Positions 35,032 through 43,462 are shown, numbered from the stretch's first letter. The stretch: 64,000 nucleotides of DNA from Psychroserpens ponticola (GCF_023556315.2 NZ_CP116221.1:2491001-2555000); one strand, 5' to 3'. Translations and numbers: made by a program. Notes: generated by a model not told the origin, from the letters alone.

Positions 35032-37344
35032 CTAGTTTCTTATAACTTTTAAAACTGTATTCTTATTTACACTAACTATATAAACACCTTTAGGGTAAGA
35101 TAATAAATTTAATTCAACATGATTTTCGTTTTGAAAACCTTGTTGAAATAATAACTGACCTTGAACATTATGTATCGTAACAAACTCAATATTTGCTCTC
35201 GAATTTTCAATATTAAAAATGCCAGTTGTTGGATTAGGATAAAATTTCAAACGATCTTCAAATTCATAGTCGTTAACAGAAAGTGATTCGTTATTAAAAC
35301 CAAATGTTGGTTCTTGAATTACAAAATCTCCTGTTCCGTTTGGATTTCTAGCATAACCCATATCTTCAGTTTGCTCTCCAAACGTAATATCTTCTATAAT
35401 TGTTCCATCTGCATAAGATAAGATGGCGCTTTCTCCTCCTGAAGAAAACTTTAAATCTGCATGCAATCCAACTTGTTCGTCATCTTTATCACACCAAACA
35501 ATTAAATATTCGTTAGGCGCAATTGTGATTCCTGAAGGAAATTGCCAAGCTAACAAATCTGTTGGGTCATCAGATAAATATAAATTATCTAAACTTACAG
35601 TTTGTGAAGAATTATTGTATAATTCAACCCAGTCATCATACTCACCATCTTGATCTACAGCAGTTGTAGCGTTAGATGCCATTAACTCATTTATAACTAA
35701 ATCTCCAACTGGAATAGTTACATAAATAGCATGTATTGAGTAAAATTCATGTTCTGCTCTGGCTGGTGAAAAAGCACCAATATTGTTGTTTTCAGCATAA
35801 ATGTAATATTGTGTATATTCTTCAGTGATTGATAAGTCTATACCATAAACGCCATCATTTGCACCATTATCATTATGATTTCCGTCATCATACATTAACA
35901 CTTTAGTAAATGGTTCGTGTTGGTCATTTCTATAACCTAAGAAAACAGCATCTGTATTTGTGTTAACGACATCAGTTGTAATGCTTATAGTCGTTCCTAT
36001 TTCTGGACTAGAATTTGAAGGTGTTACATTACTTATTGTTGGTTGCGTAACCGTAAAATCTGACAATGTTTCAAGATAGTTACCTCTTGCATTCATTAAG
36101 TTAGTTAAACCGGAAGCTGTATTCATTCCTAAACCGTAATCTGTATTTATATTACCAACAAATTGTGCATATGTATAAAACTTATTAGCATCCGCTTGAA
36201 CAGAAGCATCAATAATATTTTGATAATCATTAGCCAAGGTTAAATAATTAGAGTTTGTAATTTGCTCAGTCAAAATAGTCTTATAATGTGCTAGATACAT
36301 TTTTTTATACCTAGGAACTGCTAAAAGTTTTGACATTAATGGAAAATTAGTATCTGTATCATGTAATAAATGATCCATTTGCGCTTTTTGAGTTGTAGAA
36401 TTTAGATTTCCTCCAGGACCAGGACCTCCTCCACTTGCTCCAGTCATACCGAAAGTTCCAAACGACATATTTAAATCCCAAACTACAGGATTAAACCGTC
36501 CGTTATCATCTTTATATAAATAATAATTTTGCTTAAACTGACCAATATAACTATCAAGGTTAACCAAAACATTATCAAAAGCTAGCATCCATATTGCTCT
36601 ATCAACATCTAATACAGTTTCAATAGTTGCAATATCGTTATTAAGTATATTAGTTAATTCAATCAATTCATCCCAATCTTCTTCAGCAACAGTTGGATCT
36701 GTTTCATCATCAGATTTAATTTCATAAGCATCATCATAACTTGCGCTGTTTGTTCCTAAATATGCAAGATTAGGCAAATTATTAGATTGCGGTCCAGCTC
36801 CATCTGGAGGGCTACAACTAAAAAAGGCATTATCACTTGAGCCAAAATGGTTATTCACAAACTTTTTAGAAATTGATTCTACATTTGTGTATAATCCTAT
36901 TAATGTTCCATTTACATATACATTTGCATAATTAGATTGTGGTGCGTGCATATAAGTTCTCACAATGTCATAAGCAACCGTTTCTCTAACAAAAGAAGGG
37001 TCAAAAATAACATTTGATAATTTTAAATCTGTTATACCTTGGTAATTTTGATCAATATAGGTATCAAGCTCAATATGAAACGGGTTTTTAGTTTGGTTAG
37101 AATTATAAGAACTGTTCCCTTTATATTTAACACCAACTTGATTAAACAAGGTTCCATTAATAGTTACTGAAGTTGCTTCAGTATAATTATTATCACCAGC
37201 TTTTTCAGCATCTAAAAGAGCATCCCAATTGCTTTGAGCAAAAACTATTTCTATAGTTTGAATGCTATTAATATCATATAAATCTTGTGCAGAAATGATA
37301 TTTGAAATTAGTGATAACACCAAAATTGCAATTATTTTTTTCAT
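35032..37344 (-). CDS. T9SS-exported CotH kinase-family protein with lamin-tail domain
   Basis: CotH family members are atypical secreted kinases; B. subtilis CotH phosphorylates spore-coat proteins. The 770-residue protein has a signal peptide and a CotH domain (about residues 30-400), with VGVKYKGNSSYNS early, the segment YANVYVNGTLIGLYTNVESI, and the metal-binding WDLNMSFG motif near residue 290. A beta-sandwich region follows (about 440-545). A lamin-tail domain spans about 548-680 (LVINELMASNAT) and a Por sorting domain the last 80 residues (FYPNPTTGIFNIENS). It is the last gene of the YHYH2/MORN/SCO operon, 24 bases after the SCO gene. Confidence 0.92.
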   Translation of the reverse strand: MKKIIAILVLSLISNIISAQDLYDINSIQTIEIVFAQSNWDALLDAEKAGDNNYTEATSVTINGTLFNQVGVKYKGNSSYNSNQTKNPFHIELDTYIDQNYQGITDLKLSNVIFDPSFVRETVAYDIVRTYMHAPQSNYANVYVNGTLIGLYTNVESISKKFVNNHFGSSDNAFFSCSPPDGAGPQSNNLPNLAYLGTNSASYDDAYEIKSDDETDPTVAEEDWDELIELTNILNNDIATIETVLDVDRAIWMLAFDNVLVNLDSYIGQFKQNYYLYKDDNGRFNPVVWDLNMSFGTFGMTGASGGGPGPGGNLNSTTQKAQMDHLLHDTDTNFPLMSKLLAVPRYKKMYLAHYKTILTEQITNSNYLTLANDYQNIIDASVQADANKFYTYAQFVGNINTDYGLGMNTASGLTNLMNARGNYLETLSDFTVTQPTISNVTPSNSSPEIGTTISITTDVVNTNTDAVFLGYRNDQHEPFTKVLMYDDGNHNDNGANDGVYGIDLSITEEYTQYYIYAENNNIGAFSPARAEHEFYSIHAIYVTIPVGDLVINELMASNATTAVDQDGEYDDWVELYNNSSQTVSLDNLYLSDDPTDLLAWQFPSGITIAPNEYLIVWCDKDDEQVGLHADLKFSSGGESAILSYADGTIIEDITFGEQTEDMGYARNPNGTGDFVIQEPTFGFNNESLSVNDYEFEDRLKFYPNPTTGIFNIENSRANIEFVTIHNVQGQLLFQQGFQNENHVELNLLSYPKGVYIVSVNKNTVLKVIRN

Positions 37345-37368
37345 TGAATTATTAATTTGATTTTTAAT

Positions 37369-38040
37369 TTAGTTTTCTTTCTGCAGTGTTTTTACATCTG
37401 CAATTAATTGTTGCACAGACGTTTTATTTAGTCCGTTATAAATGCCTCTTATATGTCTGTTTTTATCAATAAGTACAAAATTTTCGGTATGTAAAAAATC
37501 ATCTTCCGTTTTGTTTACTCCTAAGTCTTCTTCTGCAAAATAAGCTTGTCTACCCAAATCATAGATTTGCTTTCGATCTCCAGTTACTAAATGCCACTTA
37601 CGATCTATAATTCCTTTAGTTTCTGCATAATGTTTTAATATTGAAACAGAATCGGTCTCTGGAGTTACAGAATGTGACAATAATAAAATGTCATTATTAT
37701 TAATAAATTCTTCCTGCAAAACCATCATATTAGCTGTCATTTTCGGACAAATACCTGGACAAGTCGTAAAGAAAAAATCGGCTATATAAATCTTATCTTT
37801 AAAAGTTTTTTCTGTGACTTCTTCTCCTAATTGATTTATCAAATTGAAGCTTGGTATTCGGTGTATAATATCAGCAGCTTCACTAGTTGCATCTAACCAA
37901 TGTGGTGTAAATGTTGCTTCTTTATAAAAAGGCAATGCTGCAACTCGACTTGTTTTATTTGAAGTTGTAGATTCTTTACAACCCATAAGGCAGAAAATCA
38001 AACTAAGACCAATTATATATTTAATATTGAACATTTTCAT
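37369..38040 (-). CDS. SCO family lipoprotein, second copy
   Basis: A 223-residue SCO1/SenC-type protein with a lipobox ending at C21 (CLMGC). It has the CxxxC pair C94/C98 in FFFTTCPGICP and the ligand histidine H184 in FLHTENF, so all copper/thiol ligands are present. It is a paralogue of the protein at 4244-4885. Its start overlaps the end of the MORN lipoprotein gene by 20 bases, indicating translational coupling. Its place in a sigma-controlled cluster, not near oxidase genes, suggests a role in redox or copper delivery to secreted cluster proteins; this is inference. Confidence 0.92.
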   Translation of the reverse strand: MKMFNIKYIIGLSLIFCLMGCKESTTSNKTSRVAALPFYKEATFTPHWLDATSEAADIIHRIPSFNLINQLGEEVTEKTFKDKIYIADFFFTTCPGICPKMTANMMVLQEEFINNNDILLLSHSVTPETDSVSILKHYAETKGIIDRKWHLVTGDRKQIYDLGRQAYFAEEDLGVNKTEDDFLHTENFVLIDKNRHIRGIYNGLNKTSVQQLIADVKTLQKEN

Positions 38041-38647
38041 CTTCTAATTGGTAGCATAAACTTGCACGTTTCAATCCGAAAATTCGTCCGTTTTTTGCTT
38101 CGTAGTTATTGTAAATTTTTCCATTTTCTCGCCAAGCTTTTTGGAAACCTTCTTCTTGACCGTTTACTATAGACATTTCTTTAAACTTTGCACCAGATTT
38201 GTACCATTGCTTCTGAATTCCGTTAACAATACCATCTTTAAAATTTGCTTCCGAACGCAAATTGCCATTTTTCCACCACGATTTTGCTTTACCATGCTGA
38301 AGTCCGTTAACATAATAAGCCTCAAAACTCAAAGCTCCATTTGGAAACCATTTTTGGTAAATCCCATGACGCTTTCCGTTGATATATTTGATAGACTCTG
38401 CTTTTACCACAGCATTATAATGCTTTACAGAAGTTCCATTAAAGGGTTGATTTTGATAATACATTAATCCCAAATCGGTTTTCAGTACTAATTCATTTTT
38501 ATTTACAGCGATATCATTTATTGAGTGGTTTACAACTTCAGCAAAAACCATAGGTTTCTGTTCTACCTTTTGACAAGAAGACAGAACCAACAGGCTTAAA
38601 ATTAAAACTGTTTTACTGAATGTTACTCGGAGTTCCTTGATAATCAC
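38021..38647 (-). CDS. MORN-repeat lipoprotein (YwqK-like)
   Basis: The gene starts with GTG at 38647, overlapping the upstream YHYH gene by 35 bases; no later ATG precedes the signal segment. The 208-residue product has a lipobox (VLSSC, C25) and then about five MORN-type repeats of 22-23 residues, for example NGKRHGIYQKWFPNGALSFE and NGLQHGKAKSWWKNGNLRSE. Such proteins are often auto-annotated as 'YwqK antitoxin', but no toxin is present and the lipid anchor argues for an envelope scaffold. Two YHYH/SCO overlaps place it firmly inside the operon. Confidence 0.85.
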   Translation of the reverse strand: MIIKELRVTFSKTVLILSLLVLSSCQKVEQKPMVFAEVVNHSINDIAVNKNELVLKTDLGLMYYQNQPFNGTSVKHYNAVVKAESIKYINGKRHGIYQKWFPNGALSFEAYYVNGLQHGKAKSWWKNGNLRSEANFKDGIVNGIQKQWYKSGAKFKEMSIVNGQEEGFQKAWRENGKIYNNYEAKNGRIFGLKRASLCYQLEDENVQY

Positions 38648-39716
38648 CTGGAAATAAGATATAATATTGATTTAAATATAATTCGTTTTGAATATGATAG
38701 TGATATTCTGAAGCACCATCACTATGCTGTGTTGTACTTGTATGACCACCAGATGCATCTAAATCGGTTGGATAATCATTAGTAGAGTTACATTTTCTTC
38801 CGTAGATAAAAAATCCATCAGCAATAATGCCTATCAATTTTTCATCATCATCAGACCATGCTTTAGTTTCTAAATGATAGTGATAACTCTGCGGACCAGT
38901 ATGTGCAGCTGTATAATCTAAAGAACTAACCGCATTATCTAAAGGAATATTTGGTCCTTCTTCATCATTATAAATCATAGAGCCAGAAACAGCAATTCCT
39001 ATGGCACCTAAACCTGTTGCAGTTGAATTTGCTGCCAATTGAGGATTTGCAGATACTGTTAATGAATAACTTCCGTTAAAATCATCAATATTCCCTGGAG
39101 CCATAAACATATAAGTCGTAACTGTTGGCTCAACAAATAATGGATGGTTTACAGCAGACGCAGGAGTCACCAAAGTATTTCCCATTGGATCAATTGCAGT
39201 ACGTTCAGTTGTATTAGACCAATATGGTGAGGTATGATTCGGTAAACCATTAGTTTCAATCATAACATTAGAACCACTTAACATGATGTCGGTATTGTCT
39301 GCATCAAACTCTAAAAATGCTTGATGCAAAGCTGGAGCAGATCCATTAGTAGAAAAACTAAAATTAGCTGTACTATTCCCTCCATTTCCATCTTTAGCTA
39401 CAACTGTTCCTGAGTAGCTAGTAAATGGTGTTAAACCTGTTAAATCTAAAGTAAGTAGTGATAATTCTGTTGCTATTTCAGAATCTTGTAAAGTGATCGA
39501 ATAAGTAACCGTATCTCCATCAGGATCTGTAGCTTCTGTCCAATTTAAAGTTGCAGTTGTTTCTGCTATTGAATTTACACTTACTGTAATACTAGAAGGC
39601 GCTTCGTTTGTTGTTCCTCCATTTCCATTATTATTACTTGAATCATCACTACTGCAAGCATAAAACGCTATCGCTACTGAAACAAATACAATTAGAATTT
39701 TTAAATGATTTTTCAT
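38613..39716 (-). CDS. YHYH-domain lipoprotein with fibronectin type III domain
   Basis: A 367-residue protein with a lipobox (FYAC, C21) and a low-complexity Asn/Gly linker. A fibronectin type III domain follows (about residues 38-128, SSITVSVNSIAETTATLNWT). The YHYH domain (about 170-360) carries YHYH at 278-281 and again at 338-341. The histidine-rich motif is a likely metal site, though the biochemical function of YHYH proteins is unknown to me. It is the first gene of the operon YHYH2-MORN-SCO-CotH. The sigma-type element at 39748-39775 lies 32 bases before its start. Confidence 0.85.
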   Translation of the reverse strand: MKNHLKILIVFVSVAIAFYACSSDDSSNNNGNGGTTNEAPSSITVSVNSIAETTATLNWTEATDPDGDTVTYSITLQDSEIATELSLLTLDLTGLTPFTSYSGTVVAKDGNGGNSTANFSFSTNGSAPALHQAFLEFDADNTDIMLSGSNVMIETNGLPNHTSPYWSNTTERTAIDPMGNTLVTPASAVNHPLFVEPTVTTYMFMAPGNIDDFNGSYSLTVSANPQLAANSTATGLGAIGIAVSGSMIYNDEEGPNIPLDNAVSSLDYTAAHTGPQSYHYHLETKAWSDDDEKLIGIIADGFFIYGRKCNSTNDYPTDLDASGGHTSTTQHSDGASEYHYHIQNELYLNQYYILFPGDYQGTPSNIQ

Positions 39717-39747
39717 TGATTTTATATTGATCTATTATTTTTTTTAG

Positions 39748-39775
39748 TTTAGATGCGATATAAATGAAAAACTTG
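39748..39775 (-). promoter_or_regulatory. ECF-type promoter element, copy 4 (YHYH2 operon)
   Basis: On the minus strand CAAGTTTTT (39767-39775), then 11 bases, then CATCTAAA (39748-39755). It is identical in both boxes and in spacing to the elements before the sigma, anti-sigma-like and EF-hand genes. Confidence 0.8.
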
Positions 39776-39813
39776 CGGTTGAAATTAAATTCTTTTTTTA
39801 GCGTCTTTAATTA

Positions 39814-40422
39814 TTATGTATTAGTGCTTTCTTTATTAATTCTACTTTTTACAAATAGAAAAATTGGTACTAAGACAAAACACCATAAATAATTTTTATT
39901 GAAAGTTTTAGAACTGACCACCATTAAACTGTTTTTAAAGTTGACTGATGCAGTATAATCGTTATTTTTATTTAGAATCACTTTACTCGTTTTTCCGTTT
40001 AACAATAAAGAAAAAACAGTTTGATGTTGTTCATTTTCAGCAAAAGCTTTGATACTTACATTAAGTTTTTTAAAGGTTTCAGGTAAACTTGACACCATAA
40101 ATTTTGCATCAGTTTGATGACTACCAAGTTTTATTCCACCTTCTAAAAGGTCGATTGTACTCCCATTAATGTCTAAGTGAAAATTGTTTTTCAAATAACT
40201 TACTGTGAGTTGTTTGAATTCTGTTTTAGATATTTTTTCAAATTTTATCTTAGGAAAATGCTTTCTTAAAGCGGCATTCAAACCATCTTGACTTAAATTT
40301 ATATTGAGGATATTAATGCCATCCTTAACTTCTAAATAATACATAGCAGATAACGGATTATGCCCATGCACCGTTTGAATTGAAACGATTAGAATCAACA
40401 GAAGAAAAACGATTCTTTTCAT
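39814..40422 (-). CDS. Exported membrane-anchored protein of unknown function (DUF6702-like)
   Basis: A 202-residue protein with a signal peptide ending near VHGHNPL. The beta-rich extracytoplasmic domain (about residues 22-165) opens with HNPLSAMYYLEVKDGINILN. One C-terminal membrane helix (about 176-192) is followed by basic residues. The early histidine and overall layout recall DUF6702-type proteins of flavobacteria, but this is from memory and unverified. Its start lies 4 bases after the stop of YHYH1, so the two form a pair. No terminator separates it from the YHYH2 promoter region, so read-through is possible. Confidence 0.65.
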   Translation of the reverse strand: MKRIVFLLLILIVSIQTVHGHNPLSAMYYLEVKDGINILNINLSQDGLNAALRKHFPKIKFEKISKTEFKQLTVSYLKNNFHLDINGSTIDLLEGGIKLGSHQTDAKFMVSSLPETFKKLNVSIKAFAENEQHQTVFSLLLNGKTSKVILNKNNDYTASVNFKNSLMVVSSKTFNKNYLWCFVLVPIFLFVKSRINKESTNT

Positions 40423-40424
40423 TT

Positions 40425-41420
40425 TTACTGAAATGAGAAACTATTAATTGCTGCTACACCTTTTAAGCATTTTGGCACATTAGGAGCATCAGTATTACTG
40501 GCAACATAATGGTAAACTCCATTTGGATAATCTGAAGTATTAGCTGTAATTCCACCACATTCATCTAAACCTGAAGGTTCAATTTCATAGGCATATATTG
40601 GAAATCCATCTTTTGCGAAACCTATTAATTTACTATTGGAAACCTGATTTACTAATGTACAGGATACATCATTAATACCGTTAGATTCTAAAACCTGATT
40701 GATGGATTCTGCTACAAAATGCATATGATAATAACCAGCAGGATCATGATGACCACCACAAGGATCGATAGCAGGTATATTTCCTACTCCAAGCACAGGA
40801 CCATTAGCAACAGAAGGAGGATCACCATTAATTGGTACTCCATCTATAGTTACACCGATCAACTCTACAGTTTCTATATTGTTGTTACTTGAGGCTAAAA
40901 TTGGCTCTACAGGAATTAAAAAAGTTAATTGCAAGTTATTATTTGGTACAGCTTGTAAACAAAAAGAATAGCCACCTGGATCTGGAGGATTAGTAAAATC
41001 GTCAATATTTATATTTCCATTATTATCTACAATGTCAAAACCATCAGCTTCCATAGCAGTAAACAGACTCTCTTTGATGACTTGAAACCCTGGATTTGTA
41101 GCTCCATCATAAAAACCTAAGCCACCAATTTCATTAATTGTTGTAGGACAAAATGGGCCATTGTCTACTGGGTTACTTGAAAACTCCAATTGATAGCATT
41201 CTCCTTCAGAACCATCTTCAAGAGTGCATGGCACTTTTTGATAGGAGATTAAAGATGCTGCATTAAAATATGATTCTTTAATTAAATCCTCATTTGGATC
41301 ATCATCATTATTATCTTTAGTATCACTATCACTACTACAAGCAGTTAGTGTTAACATAAATAAAAACATTACGAAACCAAATGTTTTCAGATTTTTAAAG
41401 GTTGTTATATTTATTTTCAT
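40425..41420 (-). CDS. YHYH-domain lipoprotein, first copy
   Basis: A 331-residue protein with a lipobox (TLTAC, C28) and an acidic linker. The YHYH-type domain (about residues 50-330) has the histidine motif HHDPAGYYHMHF, the phrase KDGFPIYAYE and, near the end, YPNGVYHYVAS. It is a diverged paralogue of the protein at 38613-39716, without the fibronectin domain. The 100 bases upstream lack the CAAGTTTTT/CATCTAAA element found at the other cluster start regions, and an EF-hand gene terminator lies between. Expression may therefore depend on read-through or another promoter. Confidence 0.83.
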   Translation of the reverse strand: MKINITTFKNLKTFGFVMFLFMLTLTACSSDSDTKDNNDDDPNEDLIKESYFNAASLISYQKVPCTLEDGSEGECYQLEFSSNPVDNGPFCPTTINEIGGLGFYDGATNPGFQVIKESLFTAMEADGFDIVDNNGNINIDDFTNPPDPGGYSFCLQAVPNNNLQLTFLIPVEPILASSNNNIETVELIGVTIDGVPINGDPPSVANGPVLGVGNIPAIDPCGGHHDPAGYYHMHFVAESINQVLESNGINDVSCTLVNQVSNSKLIGFAKDGFPIYAYEIEPSGLDECGGITANTSDYPNGVYHYVASNTDAPNVPKCLKGVAAINSFSFQ

Positions 41421-41511
41421 GCTGTTTTTTTAATTACTATTTTCTTGATTTCATTTTAAAAAGTGCTACTAAAGTAAGAATAACAAATAAAATACTTATC
41501 AATTTCATAGA

Positions 41512-41541
41512 AAAAGCTTCGCAATTACTCACGAAGCTTTT
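41512..41541 (-). terminator. Rho-independent terminator of the EF-hand gene
   Basis: The stem AAAAGCTTCG/CGAAGCTTTT with a ten-base loop is followed on the minus strand by a T run. It lies 33 bases after the EF-hand stop. Confidence 0.82.
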
Positions 41542-41574
41542 AACAAAACTAACCAATCAAATCAATATTCTATT

Positions 41575-41871
41575 TTATCTTTTTTCTTTACGCTCTCTCT
41601 TTTTCGGCTTAGGAGCATTTTCAAATTCCTTTTCTGTAATAAAACCATCTTCGTCAGTATCCACTTTTGTAAATACTTCTTTTAAAGGTCCTTTTACTTC
41701 GTCTTTTGAAAGCTTACCATCTTCATTTGCATCTAAATCTTTTAATAGTTGTTTGAATGTTGGTGGATTTTTTCGATCTTGACCATTTCCTGGTTGTCCA
41801 AAAGAACTATTTGACACCAATACTGTCATTCCAAGAGCTAGAACTGACATTCTTAATTTGCAATTTTTCAT
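41575..41871 (-). CDS. Small exported EF-hand protein
   Basis: A 98-residue protein with a signal peptide (cleavage near NSSFGQ) and two canonical EF-hand loops. The first is DANEDGKLSKDE (residues 47-58) and the second DTDEDGFITEKE (71-82). Both have acidic residues at positions 1, 3/5 and 12 and glycine at position 6, so calcium binding is very likely. The C-terminus is strongly basic (KKRERKEKR). It lies alone between two terminators and has its own sigma-type element 26 bases upstream (41897-41924). It is probably a periplasmic calcium-binding component of the cluster. Confidence 0.88.
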   Translation of the reverse strand: MKNCKLRMSVLALGMTVLVSNSSFGQPGNGQDRKNPPTFKQLLKDLDANEDGKLSKDEVKGPLKEVFTKVDTDEDGFITEKEFENAPKPKKRERKEKR

Positions 41872-41896
41872 CGTTACTATTTTTTGTTACATAAAG

Positions 41897-41924
41897 TTTA
41901 GATGGCATTGATTTGAAAAACTTG
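41897..41924 (-). promoter_or_regulatory. ECF-type promoter element, copy 3 (EF-hand gene)
   Basis: On the minus strand CAAGTTTTT (41916-41924), then 11 bases, then CATCTAAA (41897-41904). It ends 26 bases before the EF-hand start codon. Confidence 0.8.
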
Positions 41925-41949
41925 TGCTAGCCATTGTTAAAAAAAGCAT

Positions 41950-41980
41950 AAAAAAAAGACTCTAATATTTAGAATCTTTT
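41950..41980 (-). terminator. Terminator of the sigma/anti-sigma/sensor operon
   Basis: The stem AAAAGACTCTAA/TTAGAATCTTTT, with one mismatch, is followed on the minus strand by seven to eight T. It lies 7 bases after the stop at 41987. Confidence 0.8.
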
Positions 41981-41986
41981 TAAAAG

Positions 41987-42496
41987 TTAATGCTTTGGTG
42001 GTGGAGGTGGCATATCACCTTCCCTTCCCCTATTTGAAGGAGGACCTTGACCGTTTTTTCCTTTTCCATGAAGTGCATGTCTCAATATCTGTTCAAACTG
42101 ATTTTTCTGACTTTCATTACAAATATTTTGTATATCTCTAAAATGATTAAATGTTTCTAGGTCTTTTAATTTAGCTAACTTTCCTATTTGATTAGTAATT
42201 GAATCTATTTGAAAAGTATTTATAGTTTCATTTGAAATTCGGTCAAACAAATCATCTTTTAGTTTTCTTTCTTCATCTAAAACCACTTCAATTCTTTTAA
42301 AATGTGCTGCTTTTAACGCTTCGAACTTCTGCTTTTGAATTTCATCAAAATTTAATTCTCTAGCAATAAAACCGTCCTGTTTTCCGCTTGGTCTTTTAAA
42401 ATTTGGTTTTCCTAAATAATTAAATAAGAAAAAACCGTTAACTACCACTAGAAAAACTAATAAGATGTATAAGAGCTTATTTTTCTTCATAATCAT
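41987..42496 (-). CDS. Periplasmic heavy-metal-sensor-like protein (CpxP/Spy-type)
   Basis: A 169-residue protein with one N-terminal membrane helix (about residues 8-27). A long helical region follows (about 45-140) with ARELNFDEIQKQKFEALKAAH and a HFRDIQNICNESQ segment, the helical-hairpin pattern of CpxP/CnrX/ZraP-type sensors. The tail is rich in Pro and Gly (MPPPPPKH), with histidines that could bind metal. It lies 6 bases after the anti-sigma-like gene in an operon with the sigma factor, so it is a candidate signal sensor for that factor. This role is inference. Confidence 0.78.
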   Translation of the reverse strand: MIMKKNKLLYILLVFLVVVNGFFLFNYLGKPNFKRPSGKQDGFIARELNFDEIQKQKFEALKAAHFKRIEVVLDEERKLKDDLFDRISNETINTFQIDSITNQIGKLAKLKDLETFNHFRDIQNICNESQKNQFEQILRHALHGKGKNGQGPPSNRGREGDMPPPPPKH

Positions 42497-42502
42497 AATT
42501 CT

Positions 42503-42817
42503 TTAATTAAAAATAGATTGATAATCAGTACTAGTTAAACTATAAGTTTGTGCAAACTCGTCAATTTCTTCACTAGAAGTATTAGAATCTAATTGTGTCA
42601 TTGCGAATACATTTAAAACCACAAAAACCATCAAAGTTACTAGTTGTAACTGTGGAGAAAACCATGACCAAACTTTTGCTTGACTTTTATCTTTTTCAGT
42701 AAACAAACGTTGCATTGCCTTATCCTTAAAAAATGGAGACACTTTTACATCATTAACTGCATCAACACTATTTAAAACGTCGTCAATTTTATCTTGTATG
42801 TTATTATATATTTTCAT
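42503..42817 (-). CDS. Small anti-sigma-like membrane protein
   Basis: I place the start at the second methionine (42817), giving 104 residues. The ATG at 42823 is only 3 bases from the promoter element at 42827-42854 and would leave no leader. The protein has a cytoplasmic N-terminal part with VSPFFKDKAMQRLF, one membrane helix (about residues 56-74, LQLVTLMVFVVLNVFAMT) and a short periplasmic tail. The size, topology and position directly after an ECF sigma gene are those of an anti-sigma factor, although no ZAS motif is present. Even with the later start the message would be almost leaderless. Confidence 0.72.
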   Translation of the reverse strand: MKIYNNIQDKIDDVLNSVDAVNDVKVSPFFKDKAMQRLFTEKDKSQAKVWSWFSPQLQLVTLMVFVVLNVFAMTQLDSNTSSEEIDEFAQTYSLTSTDYQSIFN

Positions 42818-42826
42818 ACTCATATT

Positions 42827-42854
42827 TTTAGATGTTATTTCTTTAAAAAACTTG
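42827..42854 (-). promoter_or_regulatory. ECF-type promoter element, copy 2 (anti-sigma-like gene)
   Basis: On the minus strand CAAGTTTTT (42846-42854), then 11 bases, then CATCTAAA (42827-42834). It starts 3 bases after the sigma stop codon, inside the sigma/anti-sigma gap. Confidence 0.75.
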
Positions 42855-42856
42855 CG

Positions 42857-43435
42857 TTATTGATCATTTTTATAAAAATGTTCTAATGTGCATTGTAAAT
42901 TTTTCTTAGCACGAAACATTAAAGATTCTACGGATGACATACTCTTCTCTGTGATTTCACATACTTCCTGATAACTTTTTCCATCAACTTTATGTAATGT
43001 AAACACCAATCGTTGCGCTTCAGGTAAGCCATTAATTGCAAGAAAAAGTGTTTCACTCTTCTCTTTATTTTCTAAAATAATTCCTGGATGATTCATTTCT
43101 GTGAAATAATTGGTTTTATCAATTTCAAAACCATCACCAGTTAAAGATTGTAAAAACGCAAAACGTTTTTTGGTGTTACGTTTTCTTATGAACTCTAAAC
43201 ATTTATTAGTTGTAATTTTATAAATCCAAGTTGAGAGTTTAGATTGTCCTTTAAATTTAGAGATTGAATTAAATACTTCTACAAAAACATCTTGAGCAAT
43301 ATCCTCTGCATCTTCTTTATTTGGCACAAAAGACAAACACGTCGCAAATACTTTGTGCTGAAAATCATCAAGTAACTTGCTATAAGAAGCTCTACTCTTA
43401 CTTTTTAATTCTTCTATAAATTCGTTGTCTGTCAA
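42857..43435 (-). CDS. ECF RNA polymerase sigma factor controlling the YHYH/CotH cluster
   Basis: A 192-residue sigma-70-family factor with region 2 (about residues 15-85, DAEDIAQDVFVEVFNSI) and region 4 (about 125-180, GKSYQEVCEITEKSMSSVES, the helix-turn-helix). It lacks regions 1 and 3, as usual for ECF factors. It heads an operon with the anti-sigma-like and sensor-like genes. The same bipartite element occurs before its own start (43463-43490) and before three downstream transcripts, which indicates autoregulation and a local regulon. Confidence 0.94.
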   Translation of the reverse strand: MTDNEFIEELKSKSRASYSKLLDDFQHKVFATCLSFVPNKEDAEDIAQDVFVEVFNSISKFKGQSKLSTWIYKITTNKCLEFIRKRNTKKRFAFLQSLTGDGFEIDKTNYFTEMNHPGIILENKEKSETLFLAINGLPEAQRLVFTLHKVDGKSYQEVCEITEKSMSSVESLMFRAKKNLQCTLEHFYKNDQ

Positions 43436-43462
43436 AAAATAGCTAAATTTTACTTTGTTAAA

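Noticed and set aside
38021-38647. Toxin-antitoxin system suggested by the YwqK similarity
   Set aside because: YwqK-type labels come from MORN repeats only. The protein has a lipobox and no toxin gene is adjacent.
41402-41782. 126-codon plus-strand open frame
   Set aside because: It overlaps the EF-hand gene antisense and the intergenic terminator, and its translation has no recognisable features.
42503-42817. Classical zinc-binding ZAS anti-sigma factor
   Set aside because: No HxxxCxxC motif is present. The anti-sigma call rests only on size, membrane topology and position, and is kept at lower confidence.
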